From positions 558,001 to 622,000 of the forward strand of contig CAVSWC010000003.1 of NCBI GenBank assembly GCA_963731585.1: a stretch of DNA of 64,000 nucleotides, in the 5' to 3' direction. A model generated the notes under the pieces. The model did not search any database, had not been told where the DNA came from, and saw nothing but the letters and a program-made list of their open reading frames with translations. How positions within the stretch are numbered: position 1 is the stretch's first letter; each line of letters begins with the position of its first letter. This document shows, piece by piece, positions 38,718-47,526 of this stretch. The DNA comes from CANKHA01 sp963731585 (lineage in GTDB: Bacteria; Pseudomonadota; Alphaproteobacteria; Rhizobiales; Xanthobacteraceae). The translations under genes were made by a program, and so were the position numbers.

Positions 38718-40772
38718 TCAACGGCGGCCGAACAGTTTTCCCAACAGCCAGTCGTCCAGGCCCCCGGCAGCCGAAGCCGGTATCGGCGGCTTTCCGCTGG
38801 CGTCCGCCATTTGCGGGCGGCGCGCGATGTCGCCGGGCGGAAGCGCAACCGCGACCGGAGCGCCGCCGACCAGGCCGGGCAGGCCCGCGACCGGCACATT
38901 CTGGTGCGCGGTCTTCATCACCCGGCTCCAGATCTCCACCGGCAGGCCGCTGCCGCTGGTCTTGTGCGTGGGCGAGCCGTCGTCATTGCCGAGCCACACG
39001 CCGGTCACGTATTGCGCGGTGTAGCCGATAAACCAGGCGTCGCGGAAATCCTGGCTGGTGCCGGTCTTGCCCGCCGCCGGCCAGCCCGACAACGTCTGCC
39101 TTGCGCGCCGTGCCGGTGAGCAGCGTCTCCCGCATCATCTGGTTCATCATCGCCACATAGCGTGCGTCGATGACACGGCCGAGGCTCTCGGCATGCGCCG
39201 GTAGAGCACGGTTCCGCCGGCCGTGCGCACCCGCTCAACCACGTGCGGCGCCACCGCGAGGCCGCCATTGGCGAAGGCGGCATAGGCGCTGACCAGCTCG
39301 ATCACAGAGGTTTCCGAGGTGCCGAGACTGATCGAGGCATTGGGCTCGAGCTTGGATGCGATGCCAAGCCGGTGCGCGGTTTTCACCACCGCGGTCGGCC
39401 CGAATTCCTGGGTCAGCCGCACCGAAACGGTATTGAGCGACATCGCGAGCGCCTGGGTCAGGCTCACATTGCCGAGATAATCGCGGGTGTAATTTTCCGG
39501 CTTCCAGCCTTTCACCGACAGCGGCCGGTCTTCGCGCACGGTGTCCGGCGTCAAGCCGCGTTCGATGGCTGTGAGATAAACGAAAGGCTTGAAGGCGGAA
39601 CCAGGCTGCCGTTTGGCCGAAACAGCGCGGTTGAACTGACTCTCGCTGTAATCGCGGCCGCCGACCAGCGCGCGCACGGTGCCGTCCGGCGTCATCGTCA
39701 CCACCGCGCCCTGCGACACCCCGAATTTGCCGCCCTTCTGCGCGAGTTCCTCCACCAGCGCTTTTTCCGCGATCACCTGCAAGGCAGGATCGATCGACGT
39801 CTCGATCACGATGTCCTCATCGACTCGGCCGACGATGTCGTCGAGCACGTCCATGATCCAGTCGGCGACATAGTTGACCGAACCCGCACTGGCCTGCGGC
39901 ATCACGCGCGCGGGGTACGACATCGCCGCCTTCACTCCGTTTTCGGTGACGAGCTTGCTGTCCGCCATCGCCAGCAGCACGGTCTGCGCGCGGCGTTCCG
40001 CTCCGTCCGGATTGCGCGTGGGTGCAAGGCGCGAGGGCGATTTCACCAGACCGGCGAGCATCGCCGCCTCGGCGAGGGTGACCTGGCGCGCGCTCTTGCC
40101 GAAATAGCGTTGCGCGGCGGCTTCCACGCCGTACGCGCCGGCGCCGAAATAAACCCGATTGAGATAGAGCTCGAGAATTTCGACTTTGGAGAATTTACGT
40201 TCGAGCCAGAAGGCCAGCACCAGTTCCTGGATTTTACGCGAGAGCGTGCGTTCCTGCGTCAGGAAAAGATTTTTCGCGAGCTGCTGGGTGATGGTGGAGC
40301 CGCCTTGCGACACGCCTTGATGCATGACATTGGCCAGCGCGGCGCGCGCGATGCCGAAAGGATCCACCCCGTGATGCGCATAGAAGCGCCGGTCCTCGAT
40401 CGCGATGAAAGCTTTCGGCAGATAAGGCGGCAGCTCTTTCAAGGACATCGCCGCGCCGCCGCCATCGCCGCGCGTCGTGAGCACACGCCCGTCGATGCCG
40501 ACGATCTGAATCGACGGCGGGCGCTTGGGGATTTCCAGCGAATGGATCGGCGGCAGATGAGCGCCGATCCAGGCGACGCCGCCGACGCTGGCGATCGCGA
40601 CCCACAACAGCAGCACAAGCGACCAATAAACAAGGCGGCCAAAACTGGGGAGCTTTGTTTTGCCGCTGCGTTTGCGCGGGCTGCGTTTCTTCGCGCGCGC
40701 GGGCGTGGTCTTGGACTCGGCGTCGAATACCGGCTCGCGCCGCGCGCCGCCCTTTCGCCGTCCCCCCGCCAT
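38718..40772 (-). CDS. Penicillin-binding protein 1A (two frameshifts)
   Basis: Bifunctional transglycosylase/transpeptidase of peptidoglycan synthesis. A basic cytoplasmic tail and one membrane helix (LVYWSLVLLLWVAIASVGGV) precede the glycosyltransferase domain with AFIAIEDRRFYAHHGVDPFG and QGGSTITQQLAKNLFL. The transpeptidase has RQPGSAFKPF (SxxK) and SLNT (SxN). A base is missing near 39195 and an extra one occurs near 39097; the corrected end contains AAGKTGTSQDFRDAWFIGY (KTG box). About 684 aa. Confidence 0.9.
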
Positions 40773-40891
40773 GCCGTTGTCTCACGGATAAATCCGGCCG
40801 CCCCAACAACAGCCGGCTTTCAGTCCCCACGCTAGAGCGGGGCTGTTTAAGGGGCAGTTAACCCATGGCGATCCGCGCAAAAGCCGGCGGA

Positions 40892-43690
40892 TCAGCTGAC
40901 AGCGGCGTTTTGCGGTGCGGCGCCGCCGCCTGCCGCGCCGCCGGCGAACAAGGCGAGCAAGGCGCGTTTGATCGCCGCCTGCCGCGTCGCCGAAGTGATC
41001 TTGTCGCCCAGCAAATCGGTGACATAGAACACGTCCACCACGCGTTCGCCGAACGTGGCCACGTGAGCCGACGTGATATTGAGGTTGAGCTTCGACAAAG
41101 TTGTGGTCAGCGCATAGAGCAAGCCGGGCCGGTCGAGGCCGGTCACTTCCACCACCGTGTAGCGGTGCGACCACTGATTGTTGATGGTGACATCCGGCTC
41201 CACGGCAAAGGCCTTGATCCGCCCCTTGGGCGTTGCGCGCTGGCTGATCATCTCCGGCAGCTTCAGGTCTCCGCGCAACGCGCGCTCGATAGCGGTGGCG
41301 ACGCGCGCTGCGCGCCGCAACTCGTCCTCTTCCATGTCAAATTCGCGCGAGATCGAAATGGTGTCGAGCGCGAGCCCGTCCGTGGTGGTGTAGATCTGCG
41401 CATCCACGATATTGGCGTCGGTCACCGCGCAGGCGCCGGCGATGATCGACAGCAGCCACGGATGATCGGGCGCCAGCACCGTCAGTTCGGTAACACCGCG
41501 CTCGGGATCGAAGGCCACGCTGGTCGCGAGCGTCTGCTGCTGCTGCTCGGCCTGCCTCAGGAAACGCGCATGCGCCAGCTGATGCCGCAGGTCGACCTTG
41601 AGCCAATAAGCCGGATAGTGGCGGGCGACGTAGGCTTCGCGCTGCTCTGCCGTCCAATCTTTGATCTGCTCCTGGAATTCGGCCTGCGCGTTGGCGACGC
41701 GCTGCGCGCGGTTGACCTCGGAGAAGCCGCCGGTCAGCACCGGCTCGGTTTCATAATAAAGCGTGCGCAGCAATTGCGCCTTCCAGCCATTCCAGACCCC
41801 AGGTCCCACCGCCCGGATGTCGGCGGTGGTGAGGATGGTGAGAAGCTTCATCCGCTCGAGCGACTGCACCACCGCGGCGAAATTTTCGATGGTCTTGCGG
41901 TCGGAAAGATCGCGCGATTGGGCGATGCTCGACATCACGAGGTGTTCCTCGATCAGCCAGGCCACCGTATCCGTCTCGGCGGGCGAGAAGCCGAGCCGCG
42001 GGCATATGCGCCGCGCAATGCGGGCGCCGGCAATCGAGTGGTCTTCCGTGCGGCCCTTGGCGATGTCGTGCAGGAACAAGGCGATGTAGAGCACGGCGCG
42101 GTTCTGCGGCTGGATCTTGCGCATGAGATCATTCGCCAGCGCGAATTCCTCATTGTCGCCGCGCTCGATATCCGCCAGCACGCCGATGCAGCGCAGCAGG
42201 TGCTCGTCCACGGTATAGTGATGGTACATATTGAACTGCATCATCGCGACGATGCGTCCAAAGGCGTGGATAAAGCGGCCCAGCACGCCGGTCTCATTCA
42301 TCCAGCGCAGCACGATTTCCGCCTCCTGCGAGGTCAGTATCTGCAGGAACAGCTGATTGGCCTTCTCGTCCCGGCGGAAGTTGCTATCGATTAGCTTCAG
42401 CGAACGGCGGATCGCCCGCGTCGCATCCGGATGCAGCGCCAGATTATGCGACTGCGCGAGCCGGAAAATCGCAAGCAGATTGAGCGGATCGCGGCGGAAG
42501 ACATCCGGGTTGGCGACTTTGATGCGGTTGTTGTCGATGATGAAATCTTCGGTCTCGGGCAACGTGCGGCGCCCGGCCGGGCGGAATCTCGCGATCATGC
42601 GGCTGAGCACCGGCGCGGGCGCGGCCTGGCGCTCCTCCAGTTCGGCGCAGAGGATGGCGGTGAGGTCGCCGACGTCCTTTGCCACCAGGAAGTAGTGCTT
42701 CATGAAGCGTTCGACATCCTGCATGCCCGGGTGTTCGGTGTAGCCGAGCCGCACGGCGATCTCGCGCTGGATATCGAAGGAGAGTCGTTCCTCGGCGCGC
42801 CCGGCGACGAAATGGATGTGGCAGCGCACCGACCAGAGAAAATCCTCGCAGCGGCGGAAGAGCGCGAACTCCTCGCGGCCGAATACGCCTTGTTCCAGCA
42901 GCTCATCCGGCTCGCGCACGCGGTAGACGTATTTGGCCATCCAGAACAGCGTATGCAGGTCGCGCAGGCCGCCCTTGCCGTCCTTGACGTTGGGCTCGAC
43001 CAGATAGCGGGATTGGCCGGCGCGGCGGTGGCGCTCCTCGCGTTCGGCAAGCTTGGCAGTGACGAATTGGGTCGCCGTGCCTTGCACAATGTTCTTGTCG
43101 AAACGCGCGACCAGCTCGTCGAACAATTTGCTGTCGCCGAGCAGGAAGCGGGCTTCCAGGATGGAGGTGCGGATGGTCATGTCCGCTTTCGCCTGCCGGA
43201 TGCACTCGTCCACAGAACGCGTGGCGTGGCCGACCTTCAGGTCCATGTCCCACAGACAATAAAGAATCGTCTCGGCGACCGATTCGCCCCAAGCCGTTTG
43301 TTTATAGGGAAGCAGGAAAAGGAGATCGATATCGGACCCCGGCGCCATCAATCCGCGGCCATATCCGCCGGTAGCGACGATCGCCATGCGCTCGGCTTCG
43401 GAGGGGTTGCGCGACTGATAGAGATGCTTGCCGATGAAATCAAACAGGAGGCGGATGATCTCGTCCTGCATGAAGCAGAGCCGCTCGGCGCACAGCCGGC
43501 CCTGCCGCTCCTTCAACAGCAATTGCTCCGCGGCGGCGCGGCCTTCGGCCAGCGCGCGCTTCAGCCGCTTGGCGACGGCGGAGCGCAGCTCATGCTCACG
43601 CCCGGCATATTGCGCGGCGAGTTGATCGAGCGCGGCGGCAACGTCAGCCGAGTTGAAGACGCCACCATGCTTGCGGGGATCGAAAAGCAT
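40892..43690 (-). CDS. glnD: [Protein-PII] uridylyltransferase / uridylyl-removing enzyme
   Basis: Glutamine sensor that uridylylates PII proteins. The nucleotidyltransferase domain has MAIVATGGYGRGLMAPGSDI then DLLFLLPY (GG-D-D), the HD hydrolase domain has LFLHDIAKGRTEDHSIAGAR, and two ACT domains follow (ERGVTELTVLAPDHPWLLSI; YTVVEVTGLDRPGLLYALTT). 932 aa, intact, start ATG 43690. In many Rhizobiales glnD lies next to mutS; here an ABC importer and an OsmC gene are between them. Confidence 0.96.
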   Translation of the reverse strand: MLFDPRKHGGVFNSADVAAALDQLAAQYAGREHELRSAVAKRLKRALAEGRAAAEQLLLKERQGRLCAERLCFMQDEIIRLLFDFIGKHLYQSRNPSEAERMAIVATGGYGRGLMAPGSDIDLLFLLPYKQTAWGESVAETILYCLWDMDLKVGHATRSVDECIRQAKADMTIRTSILEARFLLGDSKLFDELVARFDKNIVQGTATQFVTAKLAEREERHRRAGQSRYLVEPNVKDGKGGLRDLHTLFWMAKYVYRVREPDELLEQGVFGREEFALFRRCEDFLWSVRCHIHFVAGRAEERLSFDIQREIAVRLGYTEHPGMQDVERFMKHYFLVAKDVGDLTAILCAELEERQAAPAPVLSRMIARFRPAGRRTLPETEDFIIDNNRIKVANPDVFRRDPLNLLAIFRLAQSHNLALHPDATRAIRRSLKLIDSNFRRDEKANQLFLQILTSQEAEIVLRWMNETGVLGRFIHAFGRIVAMMQFNMYHHYTVDEHLLRCIGVLADIERGDNEEFALANDLMRKIQPQNRAVLYIALFLHDIAKGRTEDHSIAGARIARRICPRLGFSPAETDTVAWLIEEHLVMSSIAQSRDLSDRKTIENFAAVVQSLERMKLLTILTTADIRAVGPGVWNGWKAQLLRTLYYETEPVLTGGFSEVNRAQRVANAQAEFQEQIKDWTAEQREAYVARHYPAYWLKVDLRHQLAHARFLRQAEQQQQTLATSVAFDPERGVTELTVLAPDHPWLLSIIAGACAVTDANIVDAQIYTTTDGLALDTISISREFDMEEDELRRAARVATAIERALRGDLKLPEMISQRATPKGRIKAFAVEPDVTINNQWSHRYTVVEVTGLDRPGLLYALTTTLSKLNLNITSAHVATFGERVVDVFYVTDLLGDKITSATRQAAIKRALLALFAGGAAGGGAAPQNAAVS

Positions 43691-43970
43691 ACTCGGAGAT
43701 AGCGGAGGGAGGCGGCGCTGTCACCCAATCTAAGGCCGGCAGCTTTTCACAAAAGTTGACGGGGCTTGGAGATGGTCATTCCCCCACGCGTGTCCTTCTT
43801 GGTCGATTATTCTAAATCAAATCGCAGGCAGCCTCCGCAACAGCATGAAACTAGCGCCTCTCCGTTGATGCTGCTTGCCGCTGAACGACAAATGCCGCTA
43901 AGTAGCGCCGCGTCCGCCGGCCGCAGTCGTGAAGCCCGCCAGATAACTGGTGCGCGTGGGAGGATTTGTG

Positions 43971-44941
43971 ATGAGTTGTGTATCGCGACGTTCGTTGCTC
44001 GCTTTCAGCGTCTTGGCCTGGCTCGCCCCGGGTACGACGGCTTTCGCGCAGCCGAAGGAAATCCGCGTCGATTGGGCGACCTACAACCCGGTCTCGATGC
44101 TGCTGAAGGAGAAAGGCTTTCTGGAGAAGGAATTCCAGAAGGACGGCATCACCGTCCGCTGGGTACAGACCGTCTCCTCGAGCAACGCGCTGCAATTCCT
44201 CAACGCCGGCTCGATCGATTTCGGCTCGACCGCCGGCTCCGCCGCGCTGGTTGCCAGGATCAACGGCAACCCGATCAAGTCGGTCTATGTCTATTCGCGC
44301 CCGGAATGGACCGCGCTGGTCGTCGGCAAGGACTGCAAAGATCACCAAGGTCGAGGAGCTCAAAGGCAAGAAGGTGGCGATGGTGCGCGGCACCGATCCG
44401 CACATCTTCCTGGTGCGCGCGCTGCTCGCCCACGGCCTGACCGACAAGGACATCACACCGGTGCTGGTGCAGCAGCATGCCGACGGCGCCACGGCGCTTC
44501 ATCGCGGCGACGTCGATGCCTGGGCCGGGCTCGATCCGATGATGGCGCAGCAGGAAATCCAGGAAGGCGCCAAATTGTTCTACCGCAAGCCCGAGGCCAA
44601 TACCTGGGGCATCCTCAACGTGCGCGAGGAATTCGCCAAGGACAATCCGGAGATCGTCAAGCGCGTGATCAAGGCTTATGAGGAGGCGCGCAAATATTCG
44701 CTCGCCAACTATGACGAGCTGAAGAAGATCTTCATCGGCGTCACCAAGCTCGCCCCCGAGGTTGTCGACAAGCAGCTGAAGGAGCGCACCGAGATGACCC
44801 ATAGCAAGGTCGGCGCCGGCGCAGCGCGAGTCGATCCTGGAAGCCGGCCTCGCCCTGCAAAAGTCCGCCGTGATCCAGCCCAGCGTCGACGTGAAAAAGG
44901 CGGTCGATGAGCTGATCGACGACCGCTACGTGACCAACTGA
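43971..44941 (+). CDS. Aliphatic-sulfonate/nitrate-type ABC transporter substrate-binding protein (two frameshifts)
   Basis: SsuA/TauA-family periplasmic receptor. The start at 43971 gives a signal peptide (SRRSLLAFSVLAWLAPGTTA). Corrected for extra A near 44338 and G near 44816 the product is 322 aa: IRVDWATYNPVSMLLKEKGF, LQFLNAGSIDFGSTAGSAAL, ITKVEELKGKKVAMVRGTDP, HADGATALHRGDVDAWAGLD and SILEAGLALQKSAVIQPSVD. The ligand is unknown; sulfonates or aromatic/sulfonated compounds are the usual group. First gene of a three-gene importer. Confidence 0.88.
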
Positions 44942-44992
44942 CGGCTTTTGCCGTCATCACCGGGCCGCCGCGCAGCGGCGCGTCCCGGTGAT
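44939..44992. repeat. Two consecutive hairpins after the binding-protein gene
   Basis: TGACGGCTTTTGCCGTCA (44939-44956) overlaps the stop codon and forms a 7-bp stem; ATCACCGGG (44956-44964) and CCCGGTGAT (44984-44992) form a second stem around GCCGCTGCGCGGC-like sequence. The second resembles the palindromic repeats elsewhere. They may lower expression of the permease and ATPase relative to the binding protein. Confidence 0.6.
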
Positions 44993-45132
44993 CTCGAACA
45001 ACTAGCAGAGGGCCTCCTAAGCGGGATCGCCGGGACATAAGGACGTTCACGCCCGTCTTTGACGGGCTATGCCCGGCGATGACAACCAAGGACAGCATTG
45101 CATTCCGCGGACGGGTTATGTCTCTTGCTTGC

Positions 45133-45954
45133 ATGACAGCGACGGTTGACCAGACCCCGGCGGAAACCGCTTCGTCGAGGAGCAAGCTCGCGCGTTTCGC
45201 CCGGCCGGCATTGGGCTTTCTGCTGCCGGTCGCGCTGGCGTTATTCTGGGAATTCGCGGTGTGGAAAGGCTGGTCGAATGGCCGCCTGGTGCCGCCGCCG
45301 TCGGTGATTTTCCGCACCTTCGCCGACCTTGCCGCCACCGGCGAGTTGCAGCAGCACACGCTGGCGACCTTGTGGCGCGTCGCCGCCGGATTTTTCTTCG
45401 GCGTCACCGCCGGCACGATCCTCGGCGCCATCGCCGGCTATTCCGCGCTCACCAACCGCCTGCTCGATCCGACCCTGCAGGCGCTGCGCGCGATCCCGTC
45501 GATCGCCTGGGTGCCGCTGTTCATCCTCTGGTTCGGCATATTCGAAGCGTCGAAGATCATCCTGATCGCGGTCGGCGTGTTCTTTCCGGTTTATCTCGGC
45601 GTCATGGGCGCGGTGCTGTCCGTCGACCGCAAGATCGTCGAAGTCGGCCGCGTTTTCCGGCTTTCCGGCTTCGCCATGGTCCGCCGCATCCTGCTGCCCG
45701 CGGTGATGCCAGCCTATGTGCTGTCGCTGCGCGCAGGGCTCGGGCTCGGCTGGATGTTCGTGGTGGCGGCGGAATTTCTTGGCGCCTCCACCGGCCTCGG
45801 CTTCCTCTTGATCGACGGCCAGCAGCTCGGCAAGCCGGCGCAGATCGTCGCCGCCATCGTCGCCTTCGGCATTATCGGCAAGACCACCGACTTCCTGCTC
45901 GCGCGCGCGACCGCGCCGCTGCTGCGCTGGGAAGACGTGGTCGCGCGGCGTTAG
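45133..45954 (+). CDS. ABC transporter permease (SsuC/TauC-like)
   Basis: Integral membrane protein with six helices. FRTFADLAATGELQQHTLAT, LDPTLQALRAIPSIAWVPLF and the EAA-like loop VGRVFRLSGFAMVRRILLPA are standard for sulfonate/nitrate/taurine permeases. The start is ambiguous among in-frame ATGs at 45079, 45118 and 45133; the last leaves the shortest cytoplasmic leader (MTATVDQTPAETA). It is followed within 11 bp by the ATP-binding gene. Confidence 0.88.
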   Translation: MTATVDQTPAETASSRSKLARFARPALGFLLPVALALFWEFAVWKGWSNGRLVPPPSVIFRTFADLAATGELQQHTLATLWRVAAGFFFGVTAGTILGAIAGYSALTNRLLDPTLQALRAIPSIAWVPLFILWFGIFEASKIILIAVGVFFPVYLGVMGAVLSVDRKIVEVGRVFRLSGFAMVRRILLPAVMPAYVLSLRAGLGLGWMFVVAAEFLGASTGLGFLLIDGQQLGKPAQIVAAIVAFGIIGKTTDFLLARATAPLLRWEDVVARR

Positions 45955-45964
45955 GAAGAAGCAC

Positions 45965-46755
45965 ATGCTCGCTACTCGACCGCATCGGCAAAGACCTATC
46001 CCAACGGCGTGCGCGCAATCGATGGCGTATCGATCAAGGTCGAACTGGGCGAGATCGTCGCCGTGGTCGGCGGCTCCGGCTGCGGCAAGTCCACGCTGCT
46101 GCGCGTCGCGTCCGGCCTCGATCCCGCGACGCAGGGCACCGTCACGCTCAACGGCACGCGCATTACCGCGCCGCATGAGAAGATCGGCATGATCTTCCAG
46201 GAGCCGCGGCTGCTGCCCTGGCTGTCGGTGGCCAACAATGTCGGCTTCGGCCTCGCCCACCTTCCCGCCGCCGAGCGCAACGCGCGCGTGGCGCGGGCGC
46301 TGGAGCGCGTCGGCCTTACCGAGAAAGCGGCGATGTGGCCGCGCGAATTGTCCGGCGGCCAGGCGCAGCGCGTCGCGATCGCGCGGGCGCTGGTGCCGCA
46401 GCCCGAAGTGCTGCTGCTCGACGAGCCGTTTTCCGCGCTCGACGCCTTTACCCGCGTCGACCTGCAGGATCACCTGCTCGATCTCTGGGCCGATCTGAAG
46501 CCGACGCTGATCCTGGTCACCCATGACGTCGAAGAAGCCATCGTGATGGCCGACCGCGTGCTGGTGATGCGCCCGCGCCCGGGCCGGATTTTCGATGAGA
46601 TCGAGACCGACCTGCCGCGTCCGCGCGACCGGCAATCCGCCGCCTTCGATTTCGCCAAGCGGCGCATCATGGCCGCGCTCGATCGCTCGCTGGAGCGCAC
46701 GCCCATGGCCGAGGGCGAAACCAAGACCGAGGCCGGCGCCGCGCTGTGGTGGTGA
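45965..46755 (+). CDS. ABC transporter ATP-binding protein (SsuB/TauB-like, N-terminal frameshifts)
   Basis: ATPase of the importer. The main domain runs from VRAIDGVSIKVELGEIVAVV, Walker A GGSGCGKSTLLRVASGLD, Q-loop MIFQEPRLLPW, signature RELSGGQAQRVAIARALVPQ, Walker B LLLDEPFSALDAFTRVDLQD, to H-loop LVTHDVEEAI. The first codons are disturbed: ATG at 45965 reads MLLLDRIGKTYPNGVRAIDG only after removing extra bases near 45971 and 45992. An intact internal start is at 46009. Corrected length 262 aa. Confidence 0.88.
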
Positions 46756-46884
46756 TTGCTCGCCTGCCGCCGCGTCATGCCGCGGACTGTGCCGGGCATC
46801 GACGCCTTATACTTAGCCTCACGCAGTAACGTGATGGCCGGCGAACGTTCGGCCGAGCATCCCGGCCATGACAGAGGGAATCCC

Positions 46885-47394
46885 ATGGATGCCGCTGAAC
46901 TGCGGGCGCTGCAGGCGCCGATCAAGGAACGTTACAAGAGCGACGCGAAAGCCGCCGTCATTACCCTGAAGGCCAAGGGCACGCTCGACGACAGCAATAT
47001 CGCCTGCAAGGTGGAGACTGGCCGCGCGCTCGCGGTCGCGGGCTTGCATCCGGCGACCGGCGGCTCCGGCATGGAATTGTGTTCCGGCGACATGCTGCTG
47101 GAGGCGCTGGTGGCCTGCGCCGGCGTCACGCTGAAAGCGGTCGCCACCGCCATCGACATTCCGCTGAAATCCGGCACCGTGTCGGCGGAAGGCGATCTCG
47201 ATTTCCGCGGCACGCTCGGCGTGGCCAAGGACGCGCCGGTCGGCTTCGCGCAAATCCGCCTGCGCTTCGACATCGACACCGACGCGCCGCAGGAAAAACT
47301 CGACCAGCTGCTGAAGCTCACCGAGCGCTATTGCGTGGTGTATCAGACCATCCGCAGCGGCCCGCCGGTGGCGATCAGCATGCATCGGAATTAG
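46885..47394 (+). CDS. OsmC-family protein
   Basis: 169-aa protein (MDAAELRALQAPIKERYKSD) of the OsmC/Ohr fold, which reduces organic hydroperoxides with paired Cys. Here MELCSGDMLLEALVACAGVT carries the two Cys of the family (in ELCSGD and VACAG). GAGGGAATCCC precedes the ATG at 46885; upstream in-frame ATGs are less likely. It follows the importer genes in the same direction, but a shared role is not evident. Confidence 0.85.
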   Translation: MDAAELRALQAPIKERYKSDAKAAVITLKAKGTLDDSNIACKVETGRALAVAGLHPATGGSGMELCSGDMLLEALVACAGVTLKAVATAIDIPLKSGTVSAEGDLDFRGTLGVAKDAPVGFAQIRLRFDIDTDAPQEKLDQLLKLTERYCVVYQTIRSGPPVAISMHRN

Positions 47395-47400
47395 AGCCGT

Positions 47401-47520
47401 GTCCCGGACGCGGTGCAGCGTGTAACGGTGCACCGCTGATCCGGGACCTTTTCGCATTCCGAAATCTGAAACGATCCCGGGTCTGCAGCGCAGCGTTTCG
47501 CGCTGCGCCGCGCCCGGGAA
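47401..47520. repeat. Palindromic intergenic repeat with two stems
   Basis: GTCCCGGA (47401-47408) pairs with TCCGGGAC near 47440, enclosing GGTGCAGCGTGTAACGGTGC; the second half GATCCCGGGTCTGCAGCGCA ... GCGCCGCGCCCGGGAA forms another stem. The second half resembles the element that begins at about 63962. It separates the convergent OsmC and mutS genes. Confidence 0.7.
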
Positions 47521-47526
47521 ACGCCG

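Noticed and set aside
38708..39119. C-terminal extension of the DUF45 protease
   Set aside because: The extension reads antisense through the PBP1A transpeptidase; a one-base correction gives a normal end at 38707.
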